Counted from the first letter of the stretch, positions 52,444 to 62,410 are shown. The stretch: DNA of 64,000 nt from Rhizobiaceae bacterium (GCA_023953775.1 JAMLJD010000010.1:18106-82105), one strand, 5' to 3'. The notes: a model not told the origin generated them from the letters alone. Made by a program: numbers and translations.

Positions 52444-53319
52444 TTGGACGTATTGCAGCTTCTGGTCAGCGGCCTCGCCAATGGCTGTGTCTACGGGCTG
52501 ATAGCCCTCGGATTCGTGCTCATCTACAAGGCGACCGAGCAGGTCAATTTCGCCCAGGGCGACATGATGATGCTCGGAGCATACATCACGCTCGGTTTTC
52601 ACAACGCCCAGTTCATGGGCCTTCCGTTCTGGCTGTCGGTTCCGATGGCCGTCGTGCTGATGGGCGTTTTCGGATATCTGCTCGACATGTTCGTGCTGCG
52701 CCGCATGTTCGGCCAGCCGCAGATCGCCGTGGTGATCCTGACCATTGCGCTCGGCTTCGTGCTGCGCTTCTTCGCCGGGCTGATCTGGGGCCACGAGCCG
52801 CTGGCGCTGGAGACGCCGTTCGCGGGCCAGTATCTCAGCTTCGGCGGCATCACGCTCGGCGTCGACGGCGTCATGATCATCGCCGTCACGGTGCTGTTGA
52901 CCGTCGCTCTCTACTTCTTCTTCGGGCGGACGCGCCTCGGCATCGCCATGCAGGCGTCGTCGCAGAACCAGCTCGCCGCCTACTACATGGGCATACCGGT
53001 CAAGCGCATCAATTCGCTGATCTGGGCCCTGGCCGGCGCGGTGGCCACGATCGCCGGCGTCCTGTTCGCCTCCAAGGGAACGATCGATCCCTCGATCGGC
53101 CTGCTCGGCATCAAGGCGTTCGCGGCCGCCGTCATCGGCGGCTTCGGCAGCCTGCCGGGCGCGCTGCTCGGTGGGCTGATCGTCGGGGTCATGGAGCCGT
53201 TCGCGTCACGCTACATGGCGCCGACCTACGCGCCGATCATGCCCTATCTGCTGCTTTTCCTGATCCTCGTATTCCGGCCGCACGGCATTCTCGCCCAGGT
53301 CCACAGCAAGAAGGTCTGA
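52444..53319 (+). CDS. livH: LIV-type ABC transporter permease LivH, second copy
   Basis: A 291-residue permease with about eight helices. LVSGLANGCVYGLIALGFVL and TEQVNFAQGDMMMLGAYITL are the family hallmarks near residues 6 and 32, with the coupling loop SSQNQLAAYYMGIPVKRINS near 175. IKAFAAAVIGGFGSLPGALL is the closing motif. The start is TTG 52444, seven bases after GGAGGA. The first copy at 20641 starts with a longer leader. Confidence 0.93.
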   Translation: MDVLQLLVSGLANGCVYGLIALGFVLIYKATEQVNFAQGDMMMLGAYITLGFHNAQFMGLPFWLSVPMAVVLMGVFGYLLDMFVLRRMFGQPQIAVVILTIALGFVLRFFAGLIWGHEPLALETPFAGQYLSFGGITLGVDGVMIIAVTVLLTVALYFFFGRTRLGIAMQASSQNQLAAYYMGIPVKRINSLIWALAGAVATIAGVLFASKGTIDPSIGLLGIKAFAAAVIGGFGSLPGALLGGLIVGVMEPFASRYMAPTYAPIMPYLLLFLILVFRPHGILAQVHSKKV

Positions 53320-53325
53320 GCCGGC

Positions 53326-54426
53326 ATGAGAACAGTCTTCAAGACCTCCTACGACGCGGACATCGACCTTTTCAGGGATCGGATCCACGCCTTCTGGTAC
53401 ATGCTGCTTCTGGCGGTCGCGATCCTCATTCCCTTCGTCATCGACGAGTTCACGCTCGGCGAGGTAGCGCATCTCCTGATCTGGGCGATCGCCGGAATGG
53501 GACTGATGATCCTCGTCGGCCAGACCGGACAGGCGAGCCTCGGCCATGCCGCGTTCATGGCGGTGGGCTGCTACGCGCACGTACTGCTCCAGACCGACCT
53601 CGGCCTACCCTTCATCGTCGCGCTGCCGCTGGCGGGCATGATCGCTGGTATCGCGGGGGTGCTGATCGCGCTGCCGACATCAAGGCTTCATGGAATCTAC
53701 CTGGGTATAGCCACGCTCGCCGTGTCGATGCTGACGGGCGACATCATCATCATTGCGGAGCCCCTGACCAAGGGCGTCTACGGCCTTTATGCGCCGCAGA
53801 TCGAGATTTTCGGGCTGACGATCGACCGCTACGGCAACCCGGACCGCTTCTACTGGCTGATCCTGGCGATCACGGTGCTCGTGGTGCTGCTCTACAAGAA
53901 CATCCTGCGTTCACCGCTCGGGCGCTCGTTCGCCGCCGTCCGGGATTCGGAGGTTTCGGCCCGCGCAATGGGCGTCAACGTGGCGCGCACCAAGGCCATA
54001 TCGTTCGGCATCTCGGCGGGAATAACGGGAATCGCCGGCGCGTTGATCGGCCATTTCACCGGTATCTTCAACAACGAGACATTCAATCTCATCATCTCGA
54101 TCCAGCTCCTGCTCATGATCGTGGTCGGTGGGCTCGGTTCTATCCACGGCGCTTTCTTCGGTGCGATCGTCATTACGTTCCTGCCGCAGGTGATCTCGTC
54201 GATTCGCGATCTGGTCAGTTCCTTCACTGGGGCGAGTTCGGTGGCTGTGCCCGGCCTGGATACCGCGGTATTCGGCGTGCTCTTGGTTGCATTCATCTTG
54301 TTCGAGCCGCGCGGGCTCTACGGAAGGTGGCTCAAGATCAGGACCTATTTCGAGCTTTTCCCCTTCTACAGAAGGGACATGTTCCGCCGCCAGAAGAGCT
54401 ATCTCAAGACGGAGCGCATGCGATGA
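53326..54426 (+). CDS. livM: LIV-type ABC transporter permease LivM, second copy
   Basis: A 366-residue permease. The soluble leader is FKTSYDADIDLFRDRIHAFW. GMGLMILVGQTGQASLGHAA (near residue 64) and ALPTSRLHGIYLGIATLAVS (near 119) are the family motifs. FAAVRDSEVSARAMGVNVAR is the coupling loop. VGGLGSIHGAFFGAIVITFL closes it. A basic C-terminal tail of about 25 residues follows the last helix. It overlaps livG by four bases and begins six bases after livH. Confidence 0.93.
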   Translation: MRTVFKTSYDADIDLFRDRIHAFWYMLLLAVAILIPFVIDEFTLGEVAHLLIWAIAGMGLMILVGQTGQASLGHAAFMAVGCYAHVLLQTDLGLPFIVALPLAGMIAGIAGVLIALPTSRLHGIYLGIATLAVSMLTGDIIIIAEPLTKGVYGLYAPQIEIFGLTIDRYGNPDRFYWLILAITVLVVLLYKNILRSPLGRSFAAVRDSEVSARAMGVNVARTKAISFGISAGITGIAGALIGHFTGIFNNETFNLIISIQLLLMIVVGGLGSIHGAFFGAIVITFLPQVISSIRDLVSSFTGASSVAVPGLDTAVFGVLLVAFILFEPRGLYGRWLKIRTYFELFPFYRRDMFRRQKSYLKTERMR

Positions 54427-55208
54427 GCCTGCTCGAGATCGACAACGTCACCCTGCGCTTCGGCGGCGTCGTGGCGGTCAACCAGGTTTCGTTCTCCGTC
54501 GAGGAGGGCGAGGTCTTCGCCCTGGTCGGGCCGAACGGGGCCGGCAAGTCGACGATCTTCAACCTGATCTCGCGGTTCTACGACCCGGCCGAGGGCGACA
54601 TACGCTTCGAGGGCAAGAGCATCCTGTCGCGCCCGGCGCACGAGATCGCCTCGCTGGGAATCGCGCGAACCTTCCAGAACATCGAGCTGTTCGACCAGGC
54701 GACGGTGCTGCAGAACCTTCTCGTCGGGCGCCACCGCCACCGCAAGAGCAACCTGGTGTCGGAGCTTATGTTCCTGCCGTCGGTCCGCGCCGAGGAGCAC
54801 CGCCATCGCGAAGCGGTCGAACGCGTGATCGAGTTCCTCGACCTGCAGGCCTATCGCGAGAAATACATCGCGGGCCTGCCTTACGGCGTGCGCAAAGTCG
54901 TCGAGATGGGCCGCGCGCTGGCGATCGAGCCGAAGCTGCTCCTGCTCGACGAACCGGCCTCGGGCCTGTCGACGGAGGAGACACAGGACGTTGCCTTCTG
55001 GGTCGAGGACATCAAGAAGCAGATGGGGATCACCGTGCTGATGGTCGAGCACGACATGCATCTCGTCTCGGCGGTCTCGGACCGGGTTCTGGCGCTCGCC
55101 GACGGCAAGATGCTCTCGCTCGGCAAGCCGCATGAAGTGCAGAACGACCCAAGGGTGATCGAGGCCTATATCGGCGCCTCGGACGACGACGGAAAGGCGG
55201 TGGCGTGA
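54423..55208 (+). CDS. livG: LIV-type ABC transporter ATP-binding protein LivG, second copy
   Basis: A 261-residue ATPase. Walker A GPNGAGKST is near residue 37, the non-standard signature LPYGVRKVVEMGRAL near 156 and Walker B LLLLDEPASGLS near 176; LMVEHDMHLVSAVSD holds the switch histidine. It overlaps both neighbours by one to four bases, which implies coupled translation. It lacks the N-terminal tail of the first LivG copy. Confidence 0.93.
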   Translation: MSLLEIDNVTLRFGGVVAVNQVSFSVEEGEVFALVGPNGAGKSTIFNLISRFYDPAEGDIRFEGKSILSRPAHEIASLGIARTFQNIELFDQATVLQNLLVGRHRHRKSNLVSELMFLPSVRAEEHRHREAVERVIEFLDLQAYREKYIAGLPYGVRKVVEMGRALAIEPKLLLLDEPASGLSTEETQDVAFWVEDIKKQMGITVLMVEHDMHLVSAVSDRVLALADGKMLSLGKPHEVQNDPRVIEAYIGASDDDGKAVA

Positions 55209-56014
55209 TGCTCGATCAGCCTGTCAAACCGGCATCGGGCGACACCCGCGTCGTATTGTCGGTCAAGAACCTCGAATCCTACTACGGACCGATCATGGCG
55301 ATCCGCGGCGTCAGCATCGACGTCCGCGAGGGCCAGATCGTCACCGTTCTGGGCGCCAACGGCGCCGGCAAGACGACGCTGCTCAAGACCATCTCGGGGG
55401 TGATGGATCCCGAGAAGGGTCAGGTCTTCTACGACGGCGCGGACATCGCGGGCGCCGAGCCCGACAGGATCGTGCGCGGCGGCATCGTCCACGTGCCCGA
55501 AGGTCGCGAGGTGTTTCCGCTGCTCACGGTCGAGGAAAACCTGCGCATGGGCGCCTATGTGCGCTCCGATCTCGACGGCATCCGCCAGGACGAGGAGATG
55601 GTCTACTCCTACTTCCCGATCCTGCGCGAGAGACGGCGCCAGGCGGCGGGCACGCTGTCGGGCGGGCAGCAGCAGATGCTGGCGATCGGCCGCGGCCTGA
55701 TGGCGCGGCCCAAGGTGATGCTGCTCGACGAACCGAGCCTTGGGCTTTCACCGCTTCTGGTGCGCGAGATCTTCACGATCATCCGCAGGCTCAACCGCGA
55801 GCAGAAGGTGACGATGATGCTGGTCGAGCAGAATGCCAAGGTTGCCCTTGAAGTGTCCGATTACGGCTACGTCATGGAACTCGGCCGCATCGTGATGGCG
55901 GACGAATCCGCGTTGCTGCTTGAATCGAAGGACATTCAGGAATTCTATCTGGGCGTGCAGGGAGAGACGCAGCGCGGCCAGAAGCGCTGGAAGCAGAAGA
56001 AGACGTGGCGCTGA
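55208..56014 (+). CDS. livF: LIV-type ABC transporter ATP-binding protein LivF, second copy
   Basis: A 268-residue ATPase. Walker A GANGAGKTT is near residue 50, signature LSGGQQQMLAIGRGL near 150 and Walker B VMLLDEPSLGLSP near 171; LVEQNAKVALEVSD follows. ATG 55208 overlaps the livG stop (TGATG); GTG one codon earlier is equally possible. The lysine/arginine/tryptophan tail RGQKRWKQKKTWR parallels the tail of the first LivF. The ligase gene follows after 21 bases. Confidence 0.93.
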   Translation: MLDQPVKPASGDTRVVLSVKNLESYYGPIMAIRGVSIDVREGQIVTVLGANGAGKTTLLKTISGVMDPEKGQVFYDGADIAGAEPDRIVRGGIVHVPEGREVFPLLTVEENLRMGAYVRSDLDGIRQDEEMVYSYFPILRERRRQAAGTLSGGQQQMLAIGRGLMARPKVMLLDEPSLGLSPLLVREIFTIIRRLNREQKVTMMLVEQNAKVALEVSDYGYVMELGRIVMADESALLLESKDIQEFYLGVQGETQRGQKRWKQKKTWR

Positions 56015-56035
56015 CGCGCCGAAGGGAGGTTATGC

Positions 56036-57925
56036 ATGACCGTTGCCGGAAAAATTCCGCCCCAGCGTATGCATCTCGGGCACAGCTTCAACGAGGATTT
56101 GTCGAAGGGACCGTATTTCTTCGATGGCTGCGACACGCTGGCCAAGCTGTTCCGCGAGCGCTGCAACGCCTACGGCGCCAAGATCGCGCATCGCGAGAAG
56201 GATTACGGCATCTGGCTCGCTTATTCCTGGACCGATTTCTACGAGCATGCGCGGCTCATCGGCCTCGGCCTCCTGTCGCTCGGCCTGAAGCGCGGCGAGG
56301 TCATCTCGATCCTGTCGGAAGACAACAAGGAGTGGATCTACACCGATCTCGGCGTGCAGTCGGTCGGCGGGATATCGTCGGGCGTCTACACGACGGACTC
56401 GGCCAAGCAGCTCGAATACCTCGTCAACGATTCCGACAGTCGCTTCCTGTTTCTCGAAAATGACGAGCAGCTCGACAAGTTCCTCTCGGTCAAGGAGACG
56501 ATGCCGGGGCTGACCAAGGCCATCGTGTTCGACCGCGAGGGCCTGCACGATTTCGCCGACGACAGTGTGATCTTCCTCGACGATCTCTACCGCATGGGCC
56601 GGGAGTTCCTGAAGCAGCATCCCGACCGGTTCGACGAGGAGATCGCCAAGTCGTCGCCCAAGGACACGGCGATCCTGGTCTACACCTCCGGTACGACGGG
56701 TCCGCCCAAGGGTGCGATGATCAGCCACGAGAACATCATCGTGTCGATCATCGGCTCGGCGATCACGCTGCCGGTGACGGAGGAGGACGAACAGGTCTGC
56801 TTCCTGCCGCTGTGCCACATCCTCGAACGGCTGATCAGCGTCTTCATTCCGATCGGTCTCGGCTCGACGGTGAATTTCGCCGAGAGCCCGGAGACCGTGT
56901 TCGACAATGTGCGCGAGGTGAGCCCGCACGTGTTCACAGCCGTGCCGCGCGTCTGGGAGAAGGTCTATTCGCGCATCTCGATCATGGCCGGCGAGGCGAC
57001 ACCTCTCGGCCGCTTCGCCTACAGGCGCGCGGTCACCTGCGGCATGCGGCGCGCGGAATATCTCGAGGACGGCAAGCCTGTTCCGCTCGGCACCCGGATC
57101 GCGCATGCGTTCTGGGACTTCACCGTGCTCAGGAACCTCAGGCAGCTGATCGGCTTCGACCGGCTGCGGCGCGGGACGACTGGTGCCGCGCCGATCTCAC
57201 CGGATCTTCTCAAATGGTACGCCGCCGTCGGCATCACCGTGCTCGAGGGCTACGGCATGACCGAGAGTTCGGGCGTGATCTCGCTCAACCTCATGGAGGA
57301 CTACAAGACCGGCAGCATCGGCAAGCCGGTTCCCGGCGGCGAAGTCAAGATCGCGCCGGACGGCGAGATTCTCTATCGCGGCGGCAACGTGTTCAAGGGC
57401 TACTGGAACAAGCCCGACAAGACGGCCGAGACGATCACCGACGACGGGTGGCTCAAGACGGGCGATGTCGGGCGGGTCGACAATCAGGGCTACCTCTACA
57501 TCACAGGCCGGGCCAAGGACATCATCATCACCGCCGGCGGAAAGAACATCACGCCGGCCGAGATCGAGAACCGGCTGAAGTTCTCGCCCTACATCTCGGA
57601 CGCGGTGGTGATCGGCGACAGGCGCAAATACCTGTCCTGCCTGATCATGATCGACCAGGAAAACGTCGAGAAATTCGCGCAGGACAAGCGCGTTCCGTTC
57701 TCCAACTTCAAGTCGCTGTGCGCGGCGCCGGAGGTCAAGGCGCTGATCGCGGGGATAGTGGAAGAAACGAACCGCGAGTTCGCGCGGGTCGAGCAGATCA
57801 AGGATTTCCGCTTGATCGATGTGCTGTTGACAGCCGAAGATGAGGAACTGACAGCCACGATGAAGCTGAAACGCAGCTTTGTAGAGCAAAAACACAAGAA
57901 GCTGATCGACGAAATGTACGGCTGA
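56036..57925 (+). CDS. Long-chain acyl-CoA ligase (AMP-binding), second copy
   Basis: A 629-residue adenylate-forming enzyme. LVYTSGTTGPPKGAMISHEN (near residue 216) is the AMP motif, EGYGMTESSGVISLN near 403, DGWLKTGDVGRVDNQG near 470 and the hinge ITGRAKDIIITAGGKNITPA near 490. Length and long insertions match the FadD15-type group, like the first copy at 17615. It lies inside the second liv operon, between livF and the receptor gene. GGGAGG precedes the ATG. It probably activates the imported acid. Confidence 0.93.
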   Translation: MTVAGKIPPQRMHLGHSFNEDLSKGPYFFDGCDTLAKLFRERCNAYGAKIAHREKDYGIWLAYSWTDFYEHARLIGLGLLSLGLKRGEVISILSEDNKEWIYTDLGVQSVGGISSGVYTTDSAKQLEYLVNDSDSRFLFLENDEQLDKFLSVKETMPGLTKAIVFDREGLHDFADDSVIFLDDLYRMGREFLKQHPDRFDEEIAKSSPKDTAILVYTSGTTGPPKGAMISHENIIVSIIGSAITLPVTEEDEQVCFLPLCHILERLISVFIPIGLGSTVNFAESPETVFDNVREVSPHVFTAVPRVWEKVYSRISIMAGEATPLGRFAYRRAVTCGMRRAEYLEDGKPVPLGTRIAHAFWDFTVLRNLRQLIGFDRLRRGTTGAAPISPDLLKWYAAVGITVLEGYGMTESSGVISLNLMEDYKTGSIGKPVPGGEVKIAPDGEILYRGGNVFKGYWNKPDKTAETITDDGWLKTGDVGRVDNQGYLYITGRAKDIIITAGGKNITPAEIENRLKFSPYISDAVVIGDRRKYLSCLIMIDQENVEKFAQDKRVPFSNFKSLCAAPEVKALIAGIVEETNREFARVEQIKDFRLIDVLLTAEDEELTATMKLKRSFVEQKHKKLIDEMYG

Positions 57926-57960
57926 AAGCCCGTACCGGATAACAACCAGGAGGAAACAGC

Positions 57961-59127
57961 ATGAAGAGTACGTTCCTGAAATCGGTCTTGGGGGTCGGCA
58001 TCGCCGCCGGCCTCGCTGGCGGTGCCCTCGCGCAGGAGACGCAAGGTGTCTCGGATACCGAGATCCTGATCGGGTCGAACGGCGACCTGTCGGGCGTCTT
58101 CTCGGCGTTCAACGTCCAGGCCGTGCAGGCCGCGCAGCAATATTTCGACGAGGTCAACGCCGCCGGCGGCGTTCACGGACGCACGATCAAGTTCATCGTC
58201 GAGGATCATCAGTACCAGGTGCCGAAGGCGCAGCAGAACTTCAACAAGCTGATCAATTCGGACAAGGTCTTCGCGATGGTGCTGAACCTCGGCACGCCGA
58301 TCAACATCGCGGGCTTCCAGCTCATGGGACCGAAGAAGATCGCGAACGTCTCGCCGCTGTCGGCCGGACGCCAGATGGTCGAAGGCGACATCACCTACAA
58401 GTACACCGGCGGTTCGTCCTATTACGACCAGTTGAAGACGGCGATCGCCTATCTCGCCAAGGAGCGCGGCGCCAAGAAGATCTGCGCCATGTACTTCCCG
58501 CAGGACTATGGCAAGGAAGTCGCCGAGGGTGCGAAGGACGGTGCCGCCGACGCGGGCCTCGAATTCGTGACCGAGACGCAGCACCGCACGGACGAACAGG
58601 AATTCGTCGGCTCGGTGAGCAAGCTCAAGGATGCCGGCTGCGAGATCGTCGCGATCGGCCTGACGCCTGGCCAGATTCCGCGCGTCATCGGCACGGCGAA
58701 GCAGCTCGGCTGGACCGACGTCGCCTGGGTCGGCTGCTCGGCCGGCATGCACACGGTCCTGTCCAAGGTGCCGGGCGGCATCATGGAAGGCTATCACGCC
58801 GCGGCAAGCTGGTCGGACCTCGAGGCGCGCATGGACAATCCGGTCGTGAAGAAGTGGGCCGAGAGCTTCCAGGCCGCCTTCAACGCGCCGCCGGCCACCG
58901 CCGCGCAGCTCGGCCGGTCCGCCGCGATCGGCCTGGTCAAGGGGCTTGAGGCTGCCGGCAAGGATCTGACGCCGGATTCGTTCCAGAAGGGCATGGAAAG
59001 CCTCGAATACCACGACGATATCGCCGATACCGACATCAAGTACGGCCCCGGAGATCACATCGCGTCCGACGCGGTGATCATCTCGCAGATCAAGGACGGC
59101 ATGTGGCACGAGATCGGCCGCCAGTAA
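57961..59127 (+). CDS. ABC transporter substrate-binding protein, LIV/amide type, second copy
   Basis: A 388-residue periplasmic receptor. The signal peptide is MKSTFLKSVLGVGIAAGLAG with cleavage near ALAQE. GVSDTEILIGSNGDLSGVFS and AAQQYFDEVNAAGGVHGRTI are the standard opening of Peripla_BP_6 receptors. AMYFPQDYGKEVAEGAKDGA marks the second lobe. It differs considerably from the receptor of the first cluster, so the two transporters probably take up different ligands. AGGAGG precedes the ATG. A strong terminator follows at 59154. Confidence 0.93.
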   Translation: MKSTFLKSVLGVGIAAGLAGGALAQETQGVSDTEILIGSNGDLSGVFSAFNVQAVQAAQQYFDEVNAAGGVHGRTIKFIVEDHQYQVPKAQQNFNKLINSDKVFAMVLNLGTPINIAGFQLMGPKKIANVSPLSAGRQMVEGDITYKYTGGSSYYDQLKTAIAYLAKERGAKKICAMYFPQDYGKEVAEGAKDGAADAGLEFVTETQHRTDEQEFVGSVSKLKDAGCEIVAIGLTPGQIPRVIGTAKQLGWTDVAWVGCSAGMHTVLSKVPGGIMEGYHAAASWSDLEARMDNPVVKKWAESFQAAFNAPPATAAQLGRSAAIGLVKGLEAAGKDLTPDSFQKGMESLEYHDDIADTDIKYGPGDHIASDAVIISQIKDGMWHEIGRQ

Positions 59128-59153
59128 TCACGGGCTGACATCTCGAACGAACC

Positions 59154-59183
59154 GGGCCATGCGGGAAACCGCATGGCCCTTTT
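59154..59183 (+). terminator. Intrinsic terminator of the second liv operon
   Basis: GGGCCATGCGG and CCGCATGGCCC form a perfect 11-bp stem capped by a GAAA tetraloop, followed by TTTTCTTTT. It is a good Rho-independent terminator. Confidence 0.93.
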
Positions 59184-59257
59184 CTTTTGGGGGCGTTTCA
59201 GGGCGGGTACACGGCAACCGCGCGAGCTTGTCGGCGGGTGGCAGTGCCTTCCGGGTT

Positions 59258-62200
59258 CTATTCGCCCGGCACCGGGCGCCCTGTCGCCTCGTCGAGCTCG
59301 CGGTGAAGCCGCGCGTCCTCTTCCGCCTTCGGCGTCACGAAGCGGCCGAGCAGCAGGTAGACCACAGGGGTCAGGAACAGCGTCGACACGGTCGACAGAC
59401 CAAGCCCGCCGACGATGACCCAGCCGAGCGCGATGCGGGCCTCCGCGCCGGCGCCCGACGCAAGCACCAGCGGCAATCCGCCGACGATGGTGCAGATCAT
59501 GGTCATCATTACCGGCCGCAGGCGGATGTTGGAGGCCTGCTCTATCGCCTCGCGCACGCCCAGCCCGCGATCGCGCAACTGGTTGGCGAACTCGACGATC
59601 AGGATGCCGTTCTTGGCCATGATGCCGACCAGCATCACCAGGCCTATCTGGCTGTAGACGTTGAGGCTCGTTCCGGTGAGAACGAGCGCATAGGCGGCGC
59701 AGGCCAGCCCCAGCGGCACTGTCGCCATGATGATCAGCGCGCTGACGAAACTCTCGAACTGCGCCGCCAGCACAAGCAGGATGATGACGATCGCGAAGCC
59801 GAAAATCAGCGGCATGCTATTCGACGTTTCGCCCAGGGTGGCCGCCTCGGCGAGCGGAATGATCCAGCTTCCTGCCGGAAGATGCGGTTCGGCGATGCGT
59901 AGCGCTTCCGCATAGGCGCTGCCGAGCGCGAAGTCGGGGCGCAAGGCGGAGGTGATGGCAACCGACCGCATCTGCTGCTCGCGCTGCAGCGAGGGCGGAA
60001 CGGCCTGCTCGGTCAGCGTTGCGATGGTCGACATAGGCACGAAGCGGCCGTCGCGGGCCTTGAGGAAGATGTTCTCGAGGTCGGTCGGATCGTTGATCGG
60101 ATTGGTGGTCGACACAAGCTTCACGGCATAGCTGCGGTCGTCGATGAACACCTTGCCGACCTCGCGGCCGTCGAGCATCGCCTGGATGGCGCGGTCCAGC
60201 CCGGCGATTGGAATGCCGAGGTCGGCGGCCCGCTCACGGTCGATCCGGATCGACAGTTGCGGCTGTGTGGTGGGATTGGAGAGCCGCGGCTGCTGGAAGC
60301 GCGGATCCTTCTCCATCTCCGCGACGATCTTGTCCGCGGCATCGCCGAGTTCGACATAGCTGTTGCCCAGAAGTGCAAACTGGAGGCCGCTTCCGGCGCC
60401 TCTTATGCCGAGGCTGTTCGGCTGGAAGGCGAAGGCCCGCACACCCGGCACCTGCGACACCAGCCTGTTAACGTCCTGCATGATCTGCTGCTGGCTGCGT
60501 TCCCGCTTTTCCCAGGGCGCCAGGCCCATCACCATGAAGCCGTTGTTCTGCGAATTGCCCGAGCCGGCGATCGAGAAGGTCGTCTCGATCTCGCCGCTGT
60601 CCTTGAGCGGCTGGACCAGCGCTTCGAGTTCGCGCATCTGGCGCGCGAAATAGTCGAGGCTGACGCCCTGCGGTGCGCTTACCCGCAGGAATGCAAGCGA
60701 GCTGTCCTCGGACGGGGTGAGTTCGGAGCGGACCGTACCGAAAATGCCGAGCGCCGAGACGCCGAACAGCACGGCGGCCAGGACGACGACCAGCGGCGCA
60801 TCGAGCGCCCAGCGGAGGAGGCGGCGATAGAGTGCGGAAAGCCCGTCGCCCAGCCTGGCGACGAGGCTCGGCGGCGCGTCGCTGTGGTCGGCGCGCTTCA
60901 TGATGCGCGAGGCCAGCATCGGGCACAGCGACAGCGCGACGACCGATGACAGGAACACCGCGATCGCCAGCACGAAGCCGAACTCGCGGAACAGACCGCC
61001 GGCCTGGCCGGGCAGGAACGAGATCGGCACGAACACCGCGACGAGCGTCGCCGTGGTTGCGACCACTGCGAAGAAGACCTCCTCCGCACCGAGCACGGCC
61101 GCGGCGCGGGGCCCGATTCCCTCGTTGCGGCGGCGGACGATGTTCTCGAGCACGACGATGGCGTCGTCGACGACAAGGCCGGTGGCAAGCACGAAGGCGA
61201 GCAGTGTCAGGATGTTGATCGAGAAACCGGCGAGATAGATGGCGGCGATGGTTCCGATGAGGGCGACCGGCATCGCCAGGCCGGGAATGAGTGTCGCCCG
61301 CCAGTCGCGCAGGAAGAGATAGATGATCAGCAGCACGACCGAGACGGCGAGGGCAAGCGCGATCTCGACCTCGTGGATGGCCCCGTTGATGAACACCGCG
61401 TCGTCGGTCGTCACGTGAATGCCGACGCCCTCGGGCAGGTTCGGGCGCAGCCGCTCGACGGCATCTCTCACGCCCTCGGAAATCTCCAGCGTGTTGGATT
61501 GCGCCTGCCGGATGATGCCGAGTCCGATGCCCGTCTTGCCGTTGGCGCGAAGCTGGCTTTCGCCGATGTCGCCGCCCAGGGTGACGGTCGCGACATCACC
61601 GAGCCGCGTACGGCCGTCGATGATGATCGCCTCGAACTGCTCCGGCGTGGTGACCGCCGCGGTGGCGCGCACGATCAGGTCCTGGCTGTTGCTCGTCAGC
61701 GACCCGGCCGGCGTATCGAAGGCCACGGAGGAGAGAGCCGTCGCCACGTCGGCCACGGTCAGGCCCAGTCCGGAAAGTTTGGCCTGGTCGATGTCGACGC
61801 GGAAGATCTTGTCGCGGTCGCCATAGACCTGCACGTCGGCGACACCCGGAATGGCCGCGAACGAATCGACGATCTGGTCCTCGACCAGAACCGTCATGTC
61901 CTGCACGCTCATCGTGTCCGACGTCACCGCAAGGCGCAGCACCGCCTGGGAATCAGCGTCGGCCTTGATGATCCGCGGCACCTCCGCGTCGTCGGGAAGG
62001 TCGTTGCTGATACGCGAGACCGCGTCGCGCATGTCCGATGCCGCGACGTCGAGATCGACGCCGTCGCCGAATTCGACTGTGAGCCGGCTCCTGCCGAAGG
62101 ACGAGCTCGACGAGATCGACTTCACGCCGGCCACCCGCGACACCGCGCCTTCGAGCAAGGCCGTCAGTTCGCGGTCGATCGTCTCGGCGGAAGCGCCGGG

Positions 62201-62383
62201 GAAGTCGGCGGAGATGGTGATGACCGGGCGGTCGACATTCGGCAGTTCGCGGATCTCCACCCCGAACAGGGCCGCGAGACCCGCGACCGCTATCAGCGTG
62301 TTGACGACGAAGGCGAAGACCGGGCGCCTGATGAACAGCGCGGTCATCCCGTTTTCGGATCGTGCTGGCGACTGTTCGCTCAC
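59258..62383 (-). CDS. RND-family efflux pump inner-membrane transporter
   Basis: A 1041-residue proton-driven transporter of the AcrB/MexB type. FIRRPVFAFVVNTLIAVAGL is the usual N terminus. The fourth helix region has LAFVLATGLVVDDAIVVLEN with the aspartate pair for proton relay. RNEGIGPRAAAVLGAEEVFF follows. IGLVMLVGIMAKNGILIVEF, in the second half, and RLRPVMMTMICTIVGGLPLV are further family marks. Two large periplasmic loops are present. The substrate could be drugs, lipids or other hydrophobic compounds. It lies 27 bases after the fusion-protein gene on the same strand. Confidence 0.95.
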   Translation of the reverse strand: MSEQSPARSENGMTALFIRRPVFAFVVNTLIAVAGLAALFGVEIRELPNVDRPVITISADFPGASAETIDRELTALLEGAVSRVAGVKSISSSSSFGRSRLTVEFGDGVDLDVAASDMRDAVSRISNDLPDDAEVPRIIKADADSQAVLRLAVTSDTMSVQDMTVLVEDQIVDSFAAIPGVADVQVYGDRDKIFRVDIDQAKLSGLGLTVADVATALSSVAFDTPAGSLTSNSQDLIVRATAAVTTPEQFEAIIIDGRTRLGDVATVTLGGDIGESQLRANGKTGIGLGIIRQAQSNTLEISEGVRDAVERLRPNLPEGVGIHVTTDDAVFINGAIHEVEIALALAVSVVLLIIYLFLRDWRATLIPGLAMPVALIGTIAAIYLAGFSINILTLLAFVLATGLVVDDAIVVLENIVRRRNEGIGPRAAAVLGAEEVFFAVVATTATLVAVFVPISFLPGQAGGLFREFGFVLAIAVFLSSVVALSLCPMLASRIMKRADHSDAPPSLVARLGDGLSALYRRLLRWALDAPLVVVLAAVLFGVSALGIFGTVRSELTPSEDSSLAFLRVSAPQGVSLDYFARQMRELEALVQPLKDSGEIETTFSIAGSGNSQNNGFMVMGLAPWEKRERSQQQIMQDVNRLVSQVPGVRAFAFQPNSLGIRGAGSGLQFALLGNSYVELGDAADKIVAEMEKDPRFQQPRLSNPTTQPQLSIRIDRERAADLGIPIAGLDRAIQAMLDGREVGKVFIDDRSYAVKLVSTTNPINDPTDLENIFLKARDGRFVPMSTIATLTEQAVPPSLQREQQMRSVAITSALRPDFALGSAYAEALRIAEPHLPAGSWIIPLAEAATLGETSNSMPLIFGFAIVIILLVLAAQFESFVSALIIMATVPLGLACAAYALVLTGTSLNVYSQIGLVMLVGIMAKNGILIVEFANQLRDRGLGVREAIEQASNIRLRPVMMTMICTIVGGLPLVLASGAGAEARIALGWVIVGGLGLSTVSTLFLTPVVYLLLGRFVTPKAEEDARLHRELDEATGRPVPGE

Positions 62384-62410
62384 TGCGCGGTTCCTCGTGA
62401 CATGGGCCGG

